DNA from: Actinoplanes lutulentus
GTDB taxonomy: Bacteria; Actinomycetota; Actinomycetes; Mycobacteriales; Micromonosporaceae
Length of the DNA stretch: 64,000 nt
Direction: 5' to 3'
NCBI RefSeq assembly: GCF_003259845.1
Contig: NZ_QLMJ01000003.1
Location: forward strand, 620,001-684,000
The notes below the pieces were generated by a model, which was given only the letters and a program-made list of their open reading frames with translations, ran no database searches and was not told the origin of the DNA. Made by a program: the position numbers and the translations under genes. The first letter of the stretch is position 1. Every line of letters begins with the position of its first letter. Positions 45,812 through 54,601 of the stretch are shown one piece after another.

Positions 45812-45860
45812 CGATCTTGGCAAGTACCGGTCGAAATGCCGGCCCAGCTCGCCAAGATCG
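45812..45860. repeat. inverted repeat cgatcttggc / gccaagatcg
   Basis: Perfect 10-bp arms (45812-45821, 45851-45860) around a 29-nt loop. The core matches the 2989-3034 inverted repeat. Confidence 0.65.
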
Positions 45861-45876
45861 CGCGGTTCGGGCGGGT

Positions 45877-45915
45877 GTGTCGATTTCGGGTGTGAATCGA
45901 ACCGTTAGTCAACAC
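45877..45915. repeat. family A 39-bp hairpin element, decayed copy
   Basis: The left arm gtgtcgatttcgggt (45877-45891) is identical to that at 17936-17950. The right arm accgttagtcaacac (45901-45915) is diverged; loop length 9 is kept. Confidence 0.65.
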
Positions 45916-45935
45916 GCTCCGGGGGGCTGCGGGGT

Positions 45936-46052
45936 GAGCCGTAGCTCAGGCCTGTCATGGGGTCGCGATGACGTGGCTGAGCGACGGCTCGTGTCCCGCA
46001 GCCGTCGTCCAGGCACCTTACGAGCGTCCGATAACGCATCTGAGCTACGGCT
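45936..46052. repeat. two tandem family B hairpin elements
   Basis: Copy 1 has arms gagccgtagctcag (45936-45949) and ctgagcgacggctc (45977-45990), one mismatch. Copy 2 has arms agccgtcgtccag (46000-46012) and ctgagctacggct (46040-46052), with two mismatches. Confidence 0.75.
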
Positions 46053-46256
46053 CGGCTCGCTCAACAGCCCGGCAGCGGGCCGGCGGCGGGGGATGGGGCT
46101 TGAGTTCGCGCAGCGTGTCCGGCGGTAGCCGCCGGAGGCGGGGTGCTGGATTGCTGCGTTTGGGGAGGCGTAGGGCGTATTAAATGGGCTGGGTTTCATA
46201 GGGTTTCAAAGGGACTGGATACGGAGGGCTCAGAAGGGCGGCGGACGCTTTTCGGC

Positions 46257-46970
46257 ATGAGTCTTTCGACCGCGCCTTCGCAGGATGCCGGGCCGCGCAT
46301 TGTGCGTTCGCCGGTTCTCGATGTGGTGATTCCGGTCTACAACGAGGAGGTCGACCTCGGGCCCTGTGTGCGCCGATTGCACGGATATCTCGCGGCTGAC
46401 TTTCCTTATCCGTTCCGGATCACGATCGCGGACAACGCCAGCGTGGACGGGACCGCAGCGGTTGCGCAGGGGCTGACCAGGAGTTTTCCTGAGGTGGACG
46501 CGGTTCGTCTGGCCGAGAAAGGGCGCGGGCGGGCACTGAAACAAGTCTGGACGCACTCGGACGCCGCCGTTCTGGCCTATATGGACGTCGACCTGTCGAC
46601 CGATCTGGGCGCGCTGCTTCCGCTGGTGGCGCCGCTGATTTCCGGGCATTCGGATCTGGCTGTCGGATCGCGGCTGGCGCGTGGTGCGCGGGTCGTGCGT
46701 GGCGCCAAGCGGGAGCTCATCTCGCGCGGTTACAACCTCCTCCTGCGCGGCACTCTGGCGGCCCGTTTTTCGGACGCGCAATGCGGATTCAAGGCCATTC
46801 GGGCTGATGTCGCCTCCCGGCTGCTGCCGATGGTGGAGGACACCGGCTGGTTCTTCGACACCGAGATGCTGGTGCTGGCGGAGAAGGCCGGGCTGCGCAT
46901 CCACGAGGTGCCGGTCGACCGGGTGGACGATCCGGACAGCCGGGTCTGGGTGTTCCGGTCCCGCACCTGA
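46257..46970 (+). CDS. GT2 glycosyltransferase (dolichyl-phosphate-sugar synthase type), no GtrA tail
   Basis: A 237-residue GT-A enzyme: VVIPVYNEE, DNASVDGT, the acidic AYMDVDLSTDL and GSRLARGA, all typical of polyprenyl-phosphate mannosyl/glucosyl transferases. Homologues often carry a GtrA membrane domain after this point; here the frame stops just after VDDPDSRV with WVFRSRT, and no GtrA-like sequence follows. It may be a natural short form or a truncation. Start ATG 46257 gives MSLSTAPSQ. Confidence 0.88.
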   Translation: MSLSTAPSQDAGPRIVRSPVLDVVIPVYNEEVDLGPCVRRLHGYLAADFPYPFRITIADNASVDGTAAVAQGLTRSFPEVDAVRLAEKGRGRALKQVWTHSDAAVLAYMDVDLSTDLGALLPLVAPLISGHSDLAVGSRLARGARVVRGAKRELISRGYNLLLRGTLAARFSDAQCGFKAIRADVASRLLPMVEDTGWFFDTEMLVLAEKAGLRIHEVPVDRVDDPDSRVWVFRSRT

Positions 46971-46986
46971 TCAGTTTCAGCCAAAC

Positions 46987-47020
46987 ACGGCGGCAACCCC
47001 GGGCGAGGGGGTGCCGCCGT
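46987..47020 (+). terminator. hairpin after the GT2 gene
   Basis: 14-nt arms acggcggcaacccc (46987-47000) and gggggtgccgccgt (47007-47020) with one mismatch and a 6-nt loop, 17 bp past the stop. Confidence 0.65.
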
Positions 47021-47202
47021 TCCGTACATATCTGATCTTTCCGGTGAACCCGGCAGCAGGTGGGCGCGGTGAAGTGAAGCGCGCGAAAAAATCGGCACAC
47101 CGAGCCGTATCACAAATGCAACTCAGAGGTAACAATGGCTGTGACCGAGATCGCTGTATCTCGATCAGCTGAACCGGCGCGGCGGGACCGGAAGGTGGCG
47201 GC

Positions 47203-47475
47203 ATGCTCAGTAAAGAGGACAACCGGCGGCTGGCGCAGCTTGAGCGTCAACTCCAGAGGGACGACCCGGAGTTCTGCGCCCGCATGGGCGGCGGCAACTT
47301 CAGCGTCTCGGCGACCGGACGCCCTCCCCTACCGCTGTTCATCATCGCTGCCGTGATCGCCGTCGCCTCGCTGGTGCTCGGCCTGGTGGGCTGGTGGATC
47401 GCCGCGGCGGTGGTGGCGGCCTGGTCGGTCGCAACCGCGATCGCGGGCGCGTTCCGCTGGCGCAACTCTCGGTAA
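47203..47475 (+). CDS. DUF3040 membrane protein
   Basis: A 90-residue protein with MLSKEDNRRLAQLERQL and DDPEF at the start, then two closely spaced membrane helices (about 44-65 and 67-85), the standard DUF3040 form of actinobacteria. No function is known to me. The ATG follows a weak SD. A long bidirectional terminator follows. Confidence 0.9.
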   Translation: MLSKEDNRRLAQLERQLQRDDPEFCARMGGGNFSVSATGRPPLPLFIIAAVIAVASLVLGLVGWWIAAAVVAAWSVATAIAGAFRWRNSR

Positions 47476-47482
47476 ACGTGAA

Positions 47483-47518
47483 AAGGGCCCCCACCGGAGC
47501 GATCCGGTGGGGGCCCTT
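47483..47518. terminator. bidirectional terminator between DUF3040 and nuclease genes
   Basis: Perfect 16-bp arms aagggcccccaccgga (47483-47498) and tccggtgggggccctt (47503-47518) with a 4-nt gcga loop. It is flanked by A-rich sequence on the left, giving a U-run for the minus strand gene. Confidence 0.9.
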
Positions 47519-47533
47519 CCTTACCTCAGGGTC

Positions 47534-50500
47534 TTACTTGGTGATCCGCACCGAGTAGGTCTGGGACTTCGAGCTGTTGCCAGCCTTGTCCTCGGCCCAG
47601 TACGCGATCTTCAGGGTGCCCTTCTCGACACCGGCGGTCTTCACGGTCCAGCCACCCTTGGCGTCCGGAACCGTGCTGACCGTGGCCGCCTTGGCAGCCG
47701 CGTCCCGCTCGGAGCTGGCCTTCACCCAGGTGGTGCCGGTGAAGTAGTACCACTTGCCGGACCGCTCCTGGATCAGCTCGACGCTGACCGAGGCAACACC
47801 GGTGCCCAGGTCGTACGCCGTACCGCTGACCGACTGCCAGGACGAGGCCCGGTCGTCGTTACGCGGCTCGGAGATCCGGGCCTCCGGCTTGAAGCAGTCC
47901 GAGAGGACGGTGACCACACCGACCGTGACGGTCTTGCCGGCACCGGCCGGGTTCGACGGCGTCACCTTGACCTGGAAGAAGCCAGGCTTGGTGTACGCGT
48001 GCGACACGCTGGTGCCGGTCGCCGACGTCTTCGTGGTGGTGCCGTCGCCCCAGCTGACGGTGAGCTCGGTCGCGCCGGTCACGCCGGAGAAGGCGAGATC
48101 GGTGGATTCGGTCTCCCAGATCAGCTTCGGGTTCAGCTTGTACTTGCCGGCCTGCGCCGCGACCACCACAGTGGCCGAACCGCTGAACGTGGCCGGGCCG
48201 GTGTTGCCGACCTCGTCGGTCAGTGCGACCGACACGGTGTAGCTGCCCGCCGCCGCGTACGTGTGGGTCGCGGTGGTCGTGCCGGCGGCGAGGGTCTCCG
48301 CCGCGCTGCCGTCGCCCCAGTTCACCACGCGGGTGACCTTGGCAGCGGCACTGACGTCGTCGCTGAGCGCGACCTCGGTCAGGGTGACCGACTGGCCCGG
48401 CCAGAGCGCCGCGGCGTTCAGGCTGTAGGTACCGGTCGGCGCGGTCACGTCGGCCACACCCGGGGTGCTGCGGAACGTGGTGTCCGCGGTGATCGGGGTG
48501 TACTTGGCGAAGTAGTTGACCAGCATGGTGAGGTCGTTGTCGCCGGTCGTGATCTTGTTGGTGCCCTGGCCGAGGGTGGTGAAGTTGTCACCACCGGAGG
48601 CGAGGAACGAGTTCGACGTGACCCGGTAGGTACCGGTCGGGTTGAGCACCACGCCGTTGAGCTTCAGCGAGGACGCGATGATCTTCGAGCCGCGGTCCTT
48701 GCTGAGGTCGTAGGAGTAGGTGAGCCCCTTCGACGAACCCAGGTGCAGCACCGGGCGGGAAGCACCGGTCGGCTGCCACTGCTCCTCGAGCACCTGCTTG
48801 ATCTGGGCGCCGGTGAGGGTCTGGGTCACGACGTCGTTCGCGAACGGCTGGACGGCGAAGGCTTCCGAGTAGGTGGTGATGCCACCGTCGGTGCCGTACA
48901 GCAGGTCGGCCCGGAGACCGCCGGCGTTCATGAACGCGATCTGGGCGCCACCACGGCCGGCGTCGCTGGTCTGGTCCAGCTGCACGTCGGCGATGAAGTT
49001 GCCCAGCACCGACTCGGCGCCACGGTCCTCGGCGCCGGCGGCCGTGACGGCCCGCTTGATGTCGCCGGTGATCTTGCCGAGCTCCGCCTTGCCGAGCTCG
49101 GTCGCGGTCACCTTGGCCTTCGCCACGATGTCGGCGACGGCCTGGTCGGACGGGTAACCGTTGACGTTGAGCAGCTCAGCGGTGGAGTTCGTGACCGTCT
49201 TGGTGGTCGGGTCGAACGTCAGAACCGCCTTGCCCAGCTTCAGGCCGTAGTCCTCGGCCTGGATGACCGGACGGGTCTTGTCGGTGCCGGGGACCGGAAC
49301 CTGGAACGCGTACGGCTGGTGGGTGTGACCGCTGAAGATCGCGTCGATGTCAGCGCTGACCCGGGTGAAGTCACCGAAGACCGAGTCGGCCTGAAGGGCC
49401 GCCGCGGAGCTGATGTTCTCGGTGGCCGCGCCCTCGTGGGCGAGCAGCACCAGCACGTCAGCCTCACCGTTGGCCTCGTTGCCGTCGGAGAGCTGCGTCG
49501 CGAGGCCGTTGGTCTCGGCGATCGGGTCGCGGAACTCCACGCCCTTGATGCCGTCCGGGCTGACCAGCGAACCGGTCTGCTCGGTCACCACACCGATGTA
49601 ACCGACCTTGACGCCGCCCACGCTCTGCACGACGTAACCGGGCAGAACCCGCTCGCCGTCCTTGTACACGTTGGCCGCCAGGTACGGGAAGTTCGCCCGG
49701 TCCTCGACGCGACCCAGCAGGTCGGAGAGGCCCTTGTCGAACTCGTGGTTGCCGACCGCGGAGACGTTGAGGCCACCGGCGTTCAGCACGTCGAGCGTCG
49801 GGTTGTCGTTGTCGATCGCGGAGATGAACGTCGACGCGCCGATGTTGTCACCGACCGAGACCCACGCGGTGTTCGGGTTGGCCGCCCGGAGCTGGTTGAC
49901 CGCACCGACGAGCTGCGCGGCACTGCCGTTGCCCGTGGTCGGCGCTTCGAGGCGACCGTGGAAGTCATTGATGCTCAGCAGCTGCAGGTCCACCGGGCCG
50001 GCGGCCTTGGTGTCCAGGCCGACGACGACCGGGTCGTGGTCGCTGGAGCGGTACGCGTCAGCGGAGAAGAACGGCGCGTAACCGTCGTACTCGAAGGCGA
50101 ACGACTCGACCGAGTTGATGTTCCAGATGTCGACGCCGGTGATCCGCTTCGAGAACTCCTCGGTAACCAGCGCGTGGTCCAGGGAGCCCGACTCGCCGCC
50201 GAAGACGTACGAGGACTTGTTCGGCGCGAACGTGACGTGCGCGTCGGAGTAACCCTTGTCGTACAGGGCCTGGAGCGGGTCCTCCTGGCCGTACGAGTTG
50301 AAGTCACCGAGCAGGATGACCTTGTCGGTGCCGAGGCTGTCGACGAAGGTGGCCAGCGAGTTCGCCTGACGGATCCGGTCGCCGTTGTAGGCGCCCTGAC
50401 CGTCACCGGTGTCCACGTTGTCGCCGGTCGGCACGACCGAGGCGCTCTTCGACTTGAAGTGGTTCGCCACCACGGTGAAGTCGATCGCGCCAGAGGTGAA

Positions 50501-52387
50501 GGTCTGCGCGATCGGCTCGCGGGCGTTGCCCCAGACCGTCTCGTCGTTGACCGACTTGGACGCGCCCTTCGGCGTGGCCACGGCCGGCTTGTAGATGATC
50601 GCGCTGGTGATCACGTCCTGCTCGGCCGCGCTGGGCAGCTCGGCGGGCGTACGCACGTAGTCCCAGGTGCCCGCGCCGTCAACCGTGTTGAGCGCGCCGA
50701 CCAGGGTCTTCAGCGCCAGCTGGGTGTCGGTCGTCTCGAAGCGGACCGAGTTCTCGATCTCCATGAGAGCGATCACGTCGGCGTCGAGCGCGGTGATCGC
50801 CGAGACGATCTTCGCTTCCTGCTTCGCCAGAGCGGCCGCGTCGGTCGCGCCGCGCGCCTCGCCACCGAAGTGGACGAAGTAGTTCAGCACGTTGAAGCTG
50901 GCGACCTTGATGTCGCCGCCCACGGCCGCCGGACCGGCGGTACGCGGGTTGGTGTGCTTGAACGTGGTCCGCGTGGCGGCCGGGGTGCTCGCGTCGACCG
51001 GGGTGGTCGGCTGCAGGCGCCACTCGCTGAAGCCGTAGCTCAGCACGCTCGGGCCGAACTGCTCGACGGTGTCGCCGACACGCAGCGGCTCGTCCTTCGA
51101 GAAGTACGGCGGCGCGAGGCCGGCGGTGGCGAGGTTGGTGGTCTTGGCGTCGTCCAGCAGGATCCGGCCGGCCTTGTTGTCGGCCTTCACCTTCGCGGCG
51201 GCCGCGGAGCCCGGGCGGGCCACGTCGGTCGGGATGCGGGCGGGCGCGTCGCCGGCGGCCAGGACGATCTCGCCGTACCGGTTGGTGTTGTAGTTGTCCG
51301 AGACGGTGTAGGCGCCGAGCGGGGCGACCAGCATCGACTCGAGCGACTCACGAGCGTCGTCGGAGGCCGGCAGGGTCAGCGCGACCGGGGTCGGCAGAAC
51401 CGCGCCGGTGGAGCAGATCTGCACGTCGGCCTTGGCCGCGATGCTGACCTGGGTCAGGCCGCTGTACTCGCTGACCGCGCCGGTGACCCGGACGACGTCG
51501 CCGATCGCGACGGCCGGGTGGTTCGCGGCGGTGGCGGTCAGGTAGACGAAGATGCCGTCCGACGCGGTGCCCGCGGTGCCCGCGGCGACCGGGCGGTCGC
51601 CGCCGCTGCCGGCCGTCTGGATCGCGATGCCGTTGTATCCACCGGTGCGGTAGTCAGCGGTGACGACGCCCTCGATGGTGACGGTCTGGCCGGCCAGGCC
51701 GGTCGCCGTACCGGTGCCCTGGACTCCGGCGATCGTGTGGGTGATCGTGGTGGTGCAGCCCAGGGAGGGCTCCTCCGGCTCCTCGGGCTCCACGACGACG
51801 GCCTTGTTGAGCGAGCCGAAGCTGCTCACGGCCGGCGCGAGCCAGGTGCCGTCGATCTTCTGGAGCGACTGGCCGACCGGCGTGGTCGTGGTCTCCGCGA
51901 CGCCGATGTCGGTGCCGGTCAGACCGACGGCAGGGCCACCGGTCGCGGCGAAGGTGCCTTCGTAGGTGAGGAACTCGACGACCGTGCCGTCCGGCTTCAC
52001 CAGGGCGACGCCGTCAGGCGCGCCGTTCTGGATGCCGTCGGTGGCGTAGGTCGCAACGACCACACCGGACGCCGGCACGAGGCCGCTGAGCGTCGCGGTG
52101 TTGTACGCGGCTCCACCGTTGCCGTTGTAGAGGACGATCTGCCAGCCGGTCAGGTCGAACCCGACCGGAGCCTCGATCTCGACAGCCTCGCCGCTGTCGG
52201 TGCCGGTGTTGTCGTAGTGGATCTCGCTGATGAACGGCGTGTCAGTTGCCGCTACGGCAGGGCCGGCCAGGGAAAGGCCGAGCGCGGTAACCACGGCGGT
52301 GGCGCCCAGCGCACGCAACCCGGAACGGGTCAGCAGTGCGGAGCGGGACCGCGCGGGGGAAACCACGCTGCGTATGTATGGACGCAT
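47534..52387 (-). CDS. secreted multidomain nuclease / 5'-nucleotidase
   Basis: A 1617-residue exported protein. Signal peptide (about 1-45); lamin-tail-like domain (about 50-165, ISEIHYDNTGTD); OB-fold region; ExeM-type EEP endonuclease (SFNVLNYFV, ALMEIEN, LLGDFNSYG, SSDHDPVVVG); calcineurin-like 5'-nucleotidase (LLSINDFHGRL, SVGDNIGAS, GNHEFDKG, FSGHTHQPY) with its C-terminal domain; then PKD-like Ig repeats (AGTTTATHTYAAAGSYTVSV, split) and a C-terminal adhesive-looking domain. It likely degrades extracellular DNA and frees phosphate and nucleosides. Start ATG 52387 has GGAGGAT upstream. Confidence 0.93.
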   Translation of the reverse strand: MRPYIRSVVSPARSRSALLTRSGLRALGATAVVTALGLSLAGPAVAATDTPFISEIHYDNTGTDSGEAVEIEAPVGFDLTGWQIVLYNGNGGAAYNTATLSGLVPASGVVVATYATDGIQNGAPDGVALVKPDGTVVEFLTYEGTFAATGGPAVGLTGTDIGVAETTTTPVGQSLQKIDGTWLAPAVSSFGSLNKAVVVEPEEPEEPSLGCTTTITHTIAGVQGTGTATGLAGQTVTIEGVVTADYRTGGYNGIAIQTAGSGGDRPVAAGTAGTASDGIFVYLTATAANHPAVAIGDVVRVTGAVSEYSGLTQVSIAAKADVQICSTGAVLPTPVALTLPASDDARESLESMLVAPLGAYTVSDNYNTNRYGEIVLAAGDAPARIPTDVARPGSAAAAKVKADNKAGRILLDDAKTTNLATAGLAPPYFSKDEPLRVGDTVEQFGPSVLSYGFSEWRLQPTTPVDASTPAATRTTFKHTNPRTAGPAAVGGDIKVASFNVLNYFVHFGGEARGATDAAALAKQEAKIVSAITALDADVIALMEIENSVRFETTDTQLALKTLVGALNTVDGAGTWDYVRTPAELPSAAEQDVITSAIIYKPAVATPKGASKSVNDETVWGNAREPIAQTFTSGAIDFTVVANHFKSKSASVVPTGDNVDTGDGQGAYNGDRIRQANSLATFVDSLGTDKVILLGDFNSYGQEDPLQALYDKGYSDAHVTFAPNKSSYVFGGESGSLDHALVTEEFSKRITGVDIWNINSVESFAFEYDGYAPFFSADAYRSSDHDPVVVGLDTKAAGPVDLQLLSINDFHGRLEAPTTGNGSAAQLVGAVNQLRAANPNTAWVSVGDNIGASTFISAIDNDNPTLDVLNAGGLNVSAVGNHEFDKGLSDLLGRVEDRANFPYLAANVYKDGERVLPGYVVQSVGGVKVGYIGVVTEQTGSLVSPDGIKGVEFRDPIAETNGLATQLSDGNEANGEADVLVLLAHEGAATENISSAAALQADSVFGDFTRVSADIDAIFSGHTHQPYAFQVPVPGTDKTRPVIQAEDYGLKLGKAVLTFDPTTKTVTNSTAELLNVNGYPSDQAVADIVAKAKVTATELGKAELGKITGDIKRAVTAAGAEDRGAESVLGNFIADVQLDQTSDAGRGGAQIAFMNAGGLRADLLYGTDGGITTYSEAFAVQPFANDVVTQTLTGAQIKQVLEEQWQPTGASRPVLHLGSSKGLTYSYDLSKDRGSKIIASSLKLNGVVLNPTGTYRVTSNSFLASGGDNFTTLGQGTNKITTGDNDLTMLVNYFAKYTPITADTTFRSTPGVADVTAPTGTYSLNAAALWPGQSVTLTEVALSDDVSAAAKVTRVVNWGDGSAAETLAAGTTTATHTYAAAGSYTVSVALTDEVGNTGPATFSGSATVVVAAQAGKYKLNPKLIWETESTDLAFSGVTGATELTVSWGDGTTTKTSATGTSVSHAYTKPGFFQVKVTPSNPAGAGKTVTVGVVTVLSDCFKPEARISEPRNDDRASSWQSVSGTAYDLGTGVASVSVELIQERSGKWYYFTGTTWVKASSERDAAAKAATVSTVPDAKGGWTVKTAGVEKGTLKIAYWAEDKAGNSSKSQTYSVRITK

Positions 52388-52590
52388 CGAGGTGGATCCT
52401 CCGAAACGAAGTAGATCCGCCGGAGCGTAGGTACGCCGAATGACGATCAATTCTCTTTCAGGTAACGAAAAGGCATTCAGTCGATGAGTTCGGACTCCTT
52501 ATTGTTCGTTTTTGTTCGGCCCGAGCAACCTTTTTGGATGGTGGATCCACTTCCTGTGTGACATCCCCAACTCTCGAAAGGCGACTCCCC

Positions 52591-53829
52591 GTGTTCTCAA
52601 AGATCCGGAAACGTCGCATCGCATGGTTCGCCGCCTGCCTGGCAGCCGCGTTCTCCACGGTCGCCGTCGTGCAGACCGCGTTCGCCGCCACCGGCTGCCG
52701 CGTTGATTACGCGGTCACCTCCCAGTGGTCCGGCGGTTTTCAGGGCTCGATCACGCTTGTGAATCTTGGCGATCGGCTGGAGAACTGGACGCTGAACTTC
52801 GCGTTCCCCGACGCGAATCAGAAGGTCGACCAGGGCTGGAACGCCGAATGGACCCAGTCCGGAACCGCGGTGACCGTGCGCAACGCGGGCTGGAACGGAA
52901 CGGTCGCCGCCGGCGCTTCGGTGACCGCCGGTTTCACCGGCCGTTTCAGCGGCGCGAACCCCGTGCCGGCGTCGTTCAGCCTGAACGGCACGACCTGCAC
53001 AGGAGCAGTGGCCACCTCCCCCACGCCGTCTGCTTCGGTCACGCCATCTGCTTCGGTCACGCCGTCGGCCTCCCCCTCTTCCGCTGACCCCTGGAACCCT
53101 CCGTCCACTCTGGTCGCTCCCCTCGCCGCGGTCTGGGAACACCAGGAAGACACCTACAGCGATCTGTACGGCTTCAAGAACTACGGCTGGGACCAGCTCT
53201 TCGCGAACAACGGCACGATCAACTACTGCGTACGCTGGGACTCCGCCAAGCAGGTCAGCACGGCACAGCGCGACGCCGTGCACGCGGCCCTGCAGAAGCA
53301 GTACCAGAAGTGGATGGACCAGCTGACCGGCTGGAACGCGTGGCCCTACCAGCAGGTCAAGGTCAACGTCGTCGGCTGGGCGGTACGCGACCGGGCGCAA
53401 CTGGAGTGGACCGACTCCTCGGTCGACATCTACGTGAACGACATCCGTGAGGACGCGCCGCAGTGCTCCGAGCCGTGCGGCCGGTTCTTCCACCAGGACG
53501 GCAACTACTCCGGGTGCACCGGCGGCACGTCGCGGCACTACGACCACTCGCTCTGGCTCACCGACGGTTTCAACGGCGGCGCCGGCGGCGACTGGGGCCA
53601 GCGGATCGGCACCGAGTACTTCATGAGCAACCTGACCACCGAGAACGTCCACGTGCTGCTGCACGAGATCGGCCACACGTACGGCCTGGACGACTTCTAC
53701 GACTGGGACCCGCTCGACGGCAAGCAGGGCTTCATCATGATGGCCGGCAGCGCCACCGAGATCACCGAGTTCGACAAGTGGATGCTCCGTGACTGGTGGC
53801 GCCACCTGAAGAGCCGGTACGGCCTATAA
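52591..53829 (+). CDS. secreted CBM2 metalloprotease-like protein
   Basis: A 412-residue exoprotein: signal peptide (about 1-33), CBM2 cellulose/chitin-binding domain (about 35-140, with CR..Y, FAFPDANQKV, WNAEW and NAGWNG Trp residues and a closing Cys), a short SVTPSA linker, and a ~230-residue catalytic domain with HEIGHTYGLDDF (His358/362, Asp367) and Met-turn IMMAGS. The Asp as third ligand is like snapalysin-type metzincins. It may act on proteins bound to plant or fungal wall polymers. GTG 52591 follows AAAGG. Confidence 0.9.
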   Translation: MFSKIRKRRIAWFAACLAAAFSTVAVVQTAFAATGCRVDYAVTSQWSGGFQGSITLVNLGDRLENWTLNFAFPDANQKVDQGWNAEWTQSGTAVTVRNAGWNGTVAAGASVTAGFTGRFSGANPVPASFSLNGTTCTGAVATSPTPSASVTPSASVTPSASPSSADPWNPPSTLVAPLAAVWEHQEDTYSDLYGFKNYGWDQLFANNGTINYCVRWDSAKQVSTAQRDAVHAALQKQYQKWMDQLTGWNAWPYQQVKVNVVGWAVRDRAQLEWTDSSVDIYVNDIREDAPQCSEPCGRFFHQDGNYSGCTGGTSRHYDHSLWLTDGFNGGAGGDWGQRIGTEYFMSNLTTENVHVLLHEIGHTYGLDDFYDWDPLDGKQGFIMMAGSATEITEFDKWMLRDWWRHLKSRYGL

Positions 53830-54534
53830 AGGCTCGACCCCGAAAGCTACATCGAGCCGGTAACGCTCACCGGCGTACCGGGACTCGCTCAGCTCCAGCG
53901 GCCGTCCTGTCTCGTCGAGGATCAAGCGCTCCTCGACGAGCAGGGCCGAGCCCACCGGAACACCCAGTTCCTGGGCGTCCTCCTCGGTGGCGGGCTGGGC
54001 CGTCAGGGTGGCGGTGCCGCGGGTGGGCACCCGGCCGAGACTGACGATCGCCTCGTGGACCGAACCGGAGACGTCCGCGTCGAGCAGCGCGGCGAGCGTG
54101 CCCGGGTACATGGCCCGCTCGAAAGCGATCGGCTCGTCGTCGGCAAGGCGTACCCGATGGATCGCGACCACCGCGTCGTTGTCGCGCAGGCGCAGCCTGG
54201 TCGCTTCCATCCCGGTGGACGGGCGCAGCTCGGCGAGCAGCACCCGGGCCGAGGGTTTGCGGCCCTGCTTGCGGATCTCCTCGCTGAGCCGGATCAGGTT
54301 GTCGGCGCGACGCGGGCCGGCCGGCACGGCGACGAACGTGCCGCGGCCGGGGGCACGGTAGACGAGACCGTCGTTGACCAGCTGGGTCACGGCGGCGCGG
54401 GCGGTCATCCGGCTCACGCCGAACTCCCTGGCCAGCTCCGGCTCGGAGGGCAGCGGGTCGTGCGGGCGGGACTGGGCGATCCGTGCGCGCAGTGCCTGTT
54501 CGATACGGAAATAGCGCGGCACGAAGTCGGGCAT
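53824..54534 (-). CDS. GntR/HutC-family regulator
   Basis: A 236-residue regulator: N-terminal winged helix (LPSEPELAREFGVSRMTARAAV segment) and a UTRA ligand domain. It is divergent from deoC with two copies of tgtctagaca between them, so it probably represses deoC and itself and responds to a sugar phosphate or deoxynucleoside product. Start ATG 54534 (MPDFVPRYF); ATG 54543 is possible. Confidence 0.92.
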   Translation of the reverse strand: MPDFVPRYFRIEQALRARIAQSRPHDPLPSEPELAREFGVSRMTARAAVTQLVNDGLVYRAPGRGTFVAVPAGPRRADNLIRLSEEIRKQGRKPSARVLLAELRPSTGMEATRLRLRDNDAVVAIHRVRLADDEPIAFERAMYPGTLAALLDADVSGSVHEAIVSLGRVPTRGTATLTAQPATEEDAQELGVPVGSALLVEERLILDETGRPLELSESRYAGERYRLDVAFGVEPL

Positions 54535-54561
54535 GGGCCACACCCTACCGATGCGCCAACC

Positions 54562-54587
54562 TGTCTAGACAACAGGCTGTCTAGACA
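54562..54587. promoter_or_regulatory. twin palindromic operators tgtctagaca
   Basis: Perfect 10-bp palindromes at 54562-54571 and 54578-54587, 16 bp centre to centre, in the 67-bp space between the GntR gene and deoC. The core resembles HutC/DasR-type sites (tctaga). They cover the likely deoC promoter; a -10-like TACGTT (54590-54595) is just downstream. Confidence 0.75.
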
Positions 54588-54601
54588 GCTACGTTTCTGT
54601 C

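Larger units (their letters stand above)
45781..46256. other. repeat-bearing spacer of about 480 bp
   Basis: No credible gene. It holds a GATCTTGG inverted repeat (45812-45860), one 39-bp family A hairpin (45877-45915) and two family B hairpins (45936-46052), in the same order as at 17.9-18.2 kb. The last 200 bp are plain GC-rich sequence leading to the GT2 start. Confidence 0.65.

Noticed and set aside
47507..52414. A 1635-codon open frame on the plus strand opposite the nuclease/nucleotidase gene.
   Set aside because: It is a shadow of the GC-rich minus-strand gene; its translation is Arg/Gly/Val/Asp-rich without domains, while the minus frame has clear nuclease and nucleotidase motifs.
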